Shown here piece after piece: positions 62,745 to 64,000 of a stretch of 64,000 bases of DNA. Position 1 is the first letter of the stretch. Each line of letters begins with the position of its first letter. The DNA is taken from assembly GCA_002280725.1 (NCBI GenBank), contig NCEM01000007.1:49739-113738 (forward strand). The letters are read 5' to 3'. The position numbers and the translations under genes are program-made. The notes below the pieces were generated by a model. The model was not told the origin of the DNA. It ran no database searches and was given only the letters and a program-made list of their open reading frames with translations. Origin of the DNA: Alphaproteobacteria bacterium 32-64-14 (GTDB lineage: Bacteria; Pseudomonadota; Alphaproteobacteria; Caulobacterales; Hyphomonadaceae).

Positions 62745-63827
62745 TCAGACGGGCGAAAACCTGACGCGCAGCTCAAGCCCCGGGTTGGCCGCCGCGAACG
62801 TCGCCTCACCGCTCAGCTGGGACGCATAGCCGTTGATCAGGCGCATACCGAGCCCGCTGGGCGTGGGCTTCATCTGGCCTGACCCCACGCCGTCATCCCG
62901 GCAAACCAGCTCCAACGCGGAACCCGCCCTGCGCAGCGTAATCTTCACGCTTCCGGCCCGCTCGTCAGGGAAGGCGTGCTTGAAGGCGTTCATCACGAAC
63001 TCGCTGACAATCACCCCCACGGCAGACGCCCTGGATGGCGTCACCATGACCTGCACCGCTTCAGCTTCGACGGTCACGCCCGGAGGCGCGCCTTCCTGAA
63101 GCATCGTCTGCAGCGTCTTGAGGTAGCGCGCGAGATCCGCCTCTTCCTCGCCTCGCGTGCTGTAGAGCTCCTCGTGCAGCAGCGAGATTGTCCGTATCCG
63201 TTGCTGTACGGAATCAAGCGCGGCGCGCAACGCGGGGTCGGCCGTCTTGCCGATCTGCAGGCGCACCATCCCGGCAACCGACGCCAGCGAGTTCTTCACG
63301 CGGTGATCGATCTCTTTCACCTGCAGCTCCTGCCGCTTCAGCGCGCGACGCAGATCGAGCTGCGTCATCACCTGCCGCGCCAGAACCCGCAGCGTATGAC
63401 GCTGCAATTCGTTCAGCTCGCGCGGCTTGTAGTCGAGCACACACAGCGTCCCAAGCGGCAGCCCGTCGGACGTCTGCAACAACGCGCCGGCGTAGAACCG
63501 GAGCCCCGGTTCGCCCACGCACAGCTCGTTGTCCTGCATCCGGCGATCCAGAAGCGTGTCCGGGATCTCCATGAAGTCCTGTTGCAGGATCGCATGCGAG
63601 CAAAGCGACGTGTCCAGCGGCGTCTCCCTGACGCCCAGCCCTACCTCGGCCTTGAACCACTGCCGATCGATATCGATCAGGTTGATCACCGAGATTGGCG
63701 CACCACAGATCCGCGACGCCAGCTCGACGATCTCGTCGAAATCGGATTCCTTGGGCGTATCGAGGATATCGTAGTCGCGGAGCGCGGCGATCCGGTCGTC
63801 CTGGCGCGGGTGAATCTCAGCGCGCAA
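62745..63827 (-). CDS. GAF-domain HisKA_2/HWE-type histidine kinase
   Basis: A 360-residue soluble kinase. The N-terminal GAF domain (about 20-165, SVINLIDIDRQWFKAEVGL) is followed by a HisKA_2 dimerisation helix with the phosphoacceptor in EIDHRVKNSLASVAGMV, and a compact HATPase (EFVMNAFKHAFP, RDDGVG, GLGMRLINGY). Such kinases often act with PhyR/EcfG general stress signalling in alphaproteobacteria, an inference here. The TTG start has GAGGAA nine bases upstream. Confidence 0.88.
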   Translation of the reverse strand: MRAEIHPRQDDRIAALRDYDILDTPKESDFDEIVELASRICGAPISVINLIDIDRQWFKAEVGLGVRETPLDTSLCSHAILQQDFMEIPDTLLDRRMQDNELCVGEPGLRFYAGALLQTSDGLPLGTLCVLDYKPRELNELQRHTLRVLARQVMTQLDLRRALKRQELQVKEIDHRVKNSLASVAGMVRLQIGKTADPALRAALDSVQQRIRTISLLHEELYSTRGEEEADLARYLKTLQTMLQEGAPPGVTVEAEAVQVMVTPSRASAVGVIVSEFVMNAFKHAFPDERAGSVKITLRRAGSALELVCRDDGVGSGQMKPTPSGLGMRLINGYASQLSGEATFAAANPGLELRVRFSPV

Positions 63828-63905
63828 GACGCGATTTCCTCAAGCTGATCCCGATTATACGCAGATACTTCAGCCCCGGACCTTAACATCGATCAGTCTA
63901 TCTAG

Positions 63906-64000
63906 CAGGCTGTTGAAGAAGTCGGTAGCGGCGCTGGGCGAAGCATGATTCCGTTCTCCAGGCTTGTGGCGTGGAGAACGGCATGCGTGGGTCGGATATT
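63906..64000 (+). mobile_element. Left end of an IS1182-like insertion sequence (truncated by window edge)
   Basis: Begins CAGGCTGTTGAAGAAGTCGG, close to the terminal inverted repeat of IS1182-family elements. It is followed after 77 bp by a transposase start, MRGSDI. The preceding bases read CTAG, possibly the duplicated target. The element continues beyond the window. Confidence 0.7.
63983..64000 (+). CDS. IS1182-family transposase, first codons only
   Basis: ATG at 63983 opens MRGSDI, matching the usual start of IS1182-type DDE transposases, which catalyse cut-and-paste or copy-paste movement of the element. Only six codons are inside the window, so identification rests on these residues plus the terminal repeat. 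Confidence 0.6.

Noticed and set aside
1..64000. CRISPR array, prophage or integron
   Set aside because: No regularly spaced repeats, cas genes, phage structural genes or integrase were seen anywhere in the window.

Overview
The window is high-GC, gene-dense chromosomal DNA from an alphaproteobacterium, most likely a Hyphomonadaceae/Caulobacterales relative. The evidence is a divK-pleD operon, an M23 peptidase-bactofilin pair like the lmdC-bacA pair described in Hyphomonas, the rpoZ-rsh-pyrE-pdxJ-acpS-rnc-era order typical of alphaproteobacteria, and many alpha-type families (UbiK, DUF2093, DUF482, MidA, family 5 uracil-DNA glycosylase, PetP/PetR-like regulators). Genus-level placement is inference.

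Layout. 1-5951: a leftward housekeeping operon (era cut by the window edge, rnc, acpS, pdxJ, pyrE, a Cys-rich lipoprotein, rsh, rpoZ). 6141-10087: rightward genes for a uracil-DNA glycosylase, tRNA-Gly, a PAS hybrid kinase and an exported SRPBCC protein, closed by a strong terminator. 10151-13543: a large AsmA/YhdP-like envelope protein. 13665-16341: bcp, a broken M23 morphogenesis peptidase, bactofilin and HU. 16524-22403: a polytopic membrane protein, zur, a double-hotdog thioesterase, several DUF proteins, a 45-residue membrane peptide and an M23 lipoprotein. 22472-25736: pleD-divK (cell cycle and c-di-GMP) and dinB. 25812-32444: ridA, gdpD, a DUF482 acyltransferase and a HIT protein, then a GT4 fusion plus GH130 pair. 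32531-36073: ilvE, a MarR regulator and a two-component system. 36094-41819: proC, ybjN, ubiK, lgt, midA, pgeF and prs. 41841-45838: a BlaI/M56 regulatory pair and an ammonium transporter. 45862-51108: a repeat-rich coiled-coil protein with an OmpA-like partner, then rplY-pth-ychF. 51259-59389: a TolB-propeller amidohydrolase, an MFS exporter, GST, rlmJ, a zinc-ribbon protein, a TonB-like protein and a ClpP. 59523-63827: two sensor kinases flanking apt. 63906-64000: the left end of an IS1182-like insertion sequence, running off the edge.

Most of the window is ordinary core chromosome. The points that deserve attention are: the M23 gene beside bacA, which has lost a segment carrying half of its zinc site and is frameshifted; the fused glycosyltransferase/six-hairpin protein with a GH130 phosphorylase-type enzyme, a candidate mannoside-metabolism module of unknown product; the M56 sensor protease carrying what looks like a dead LytM domain; the roughly 23-residue tandem repeat protein with a C-terminal helix-hairpin-helix; and an apparent CTG start codon for rlmJ.
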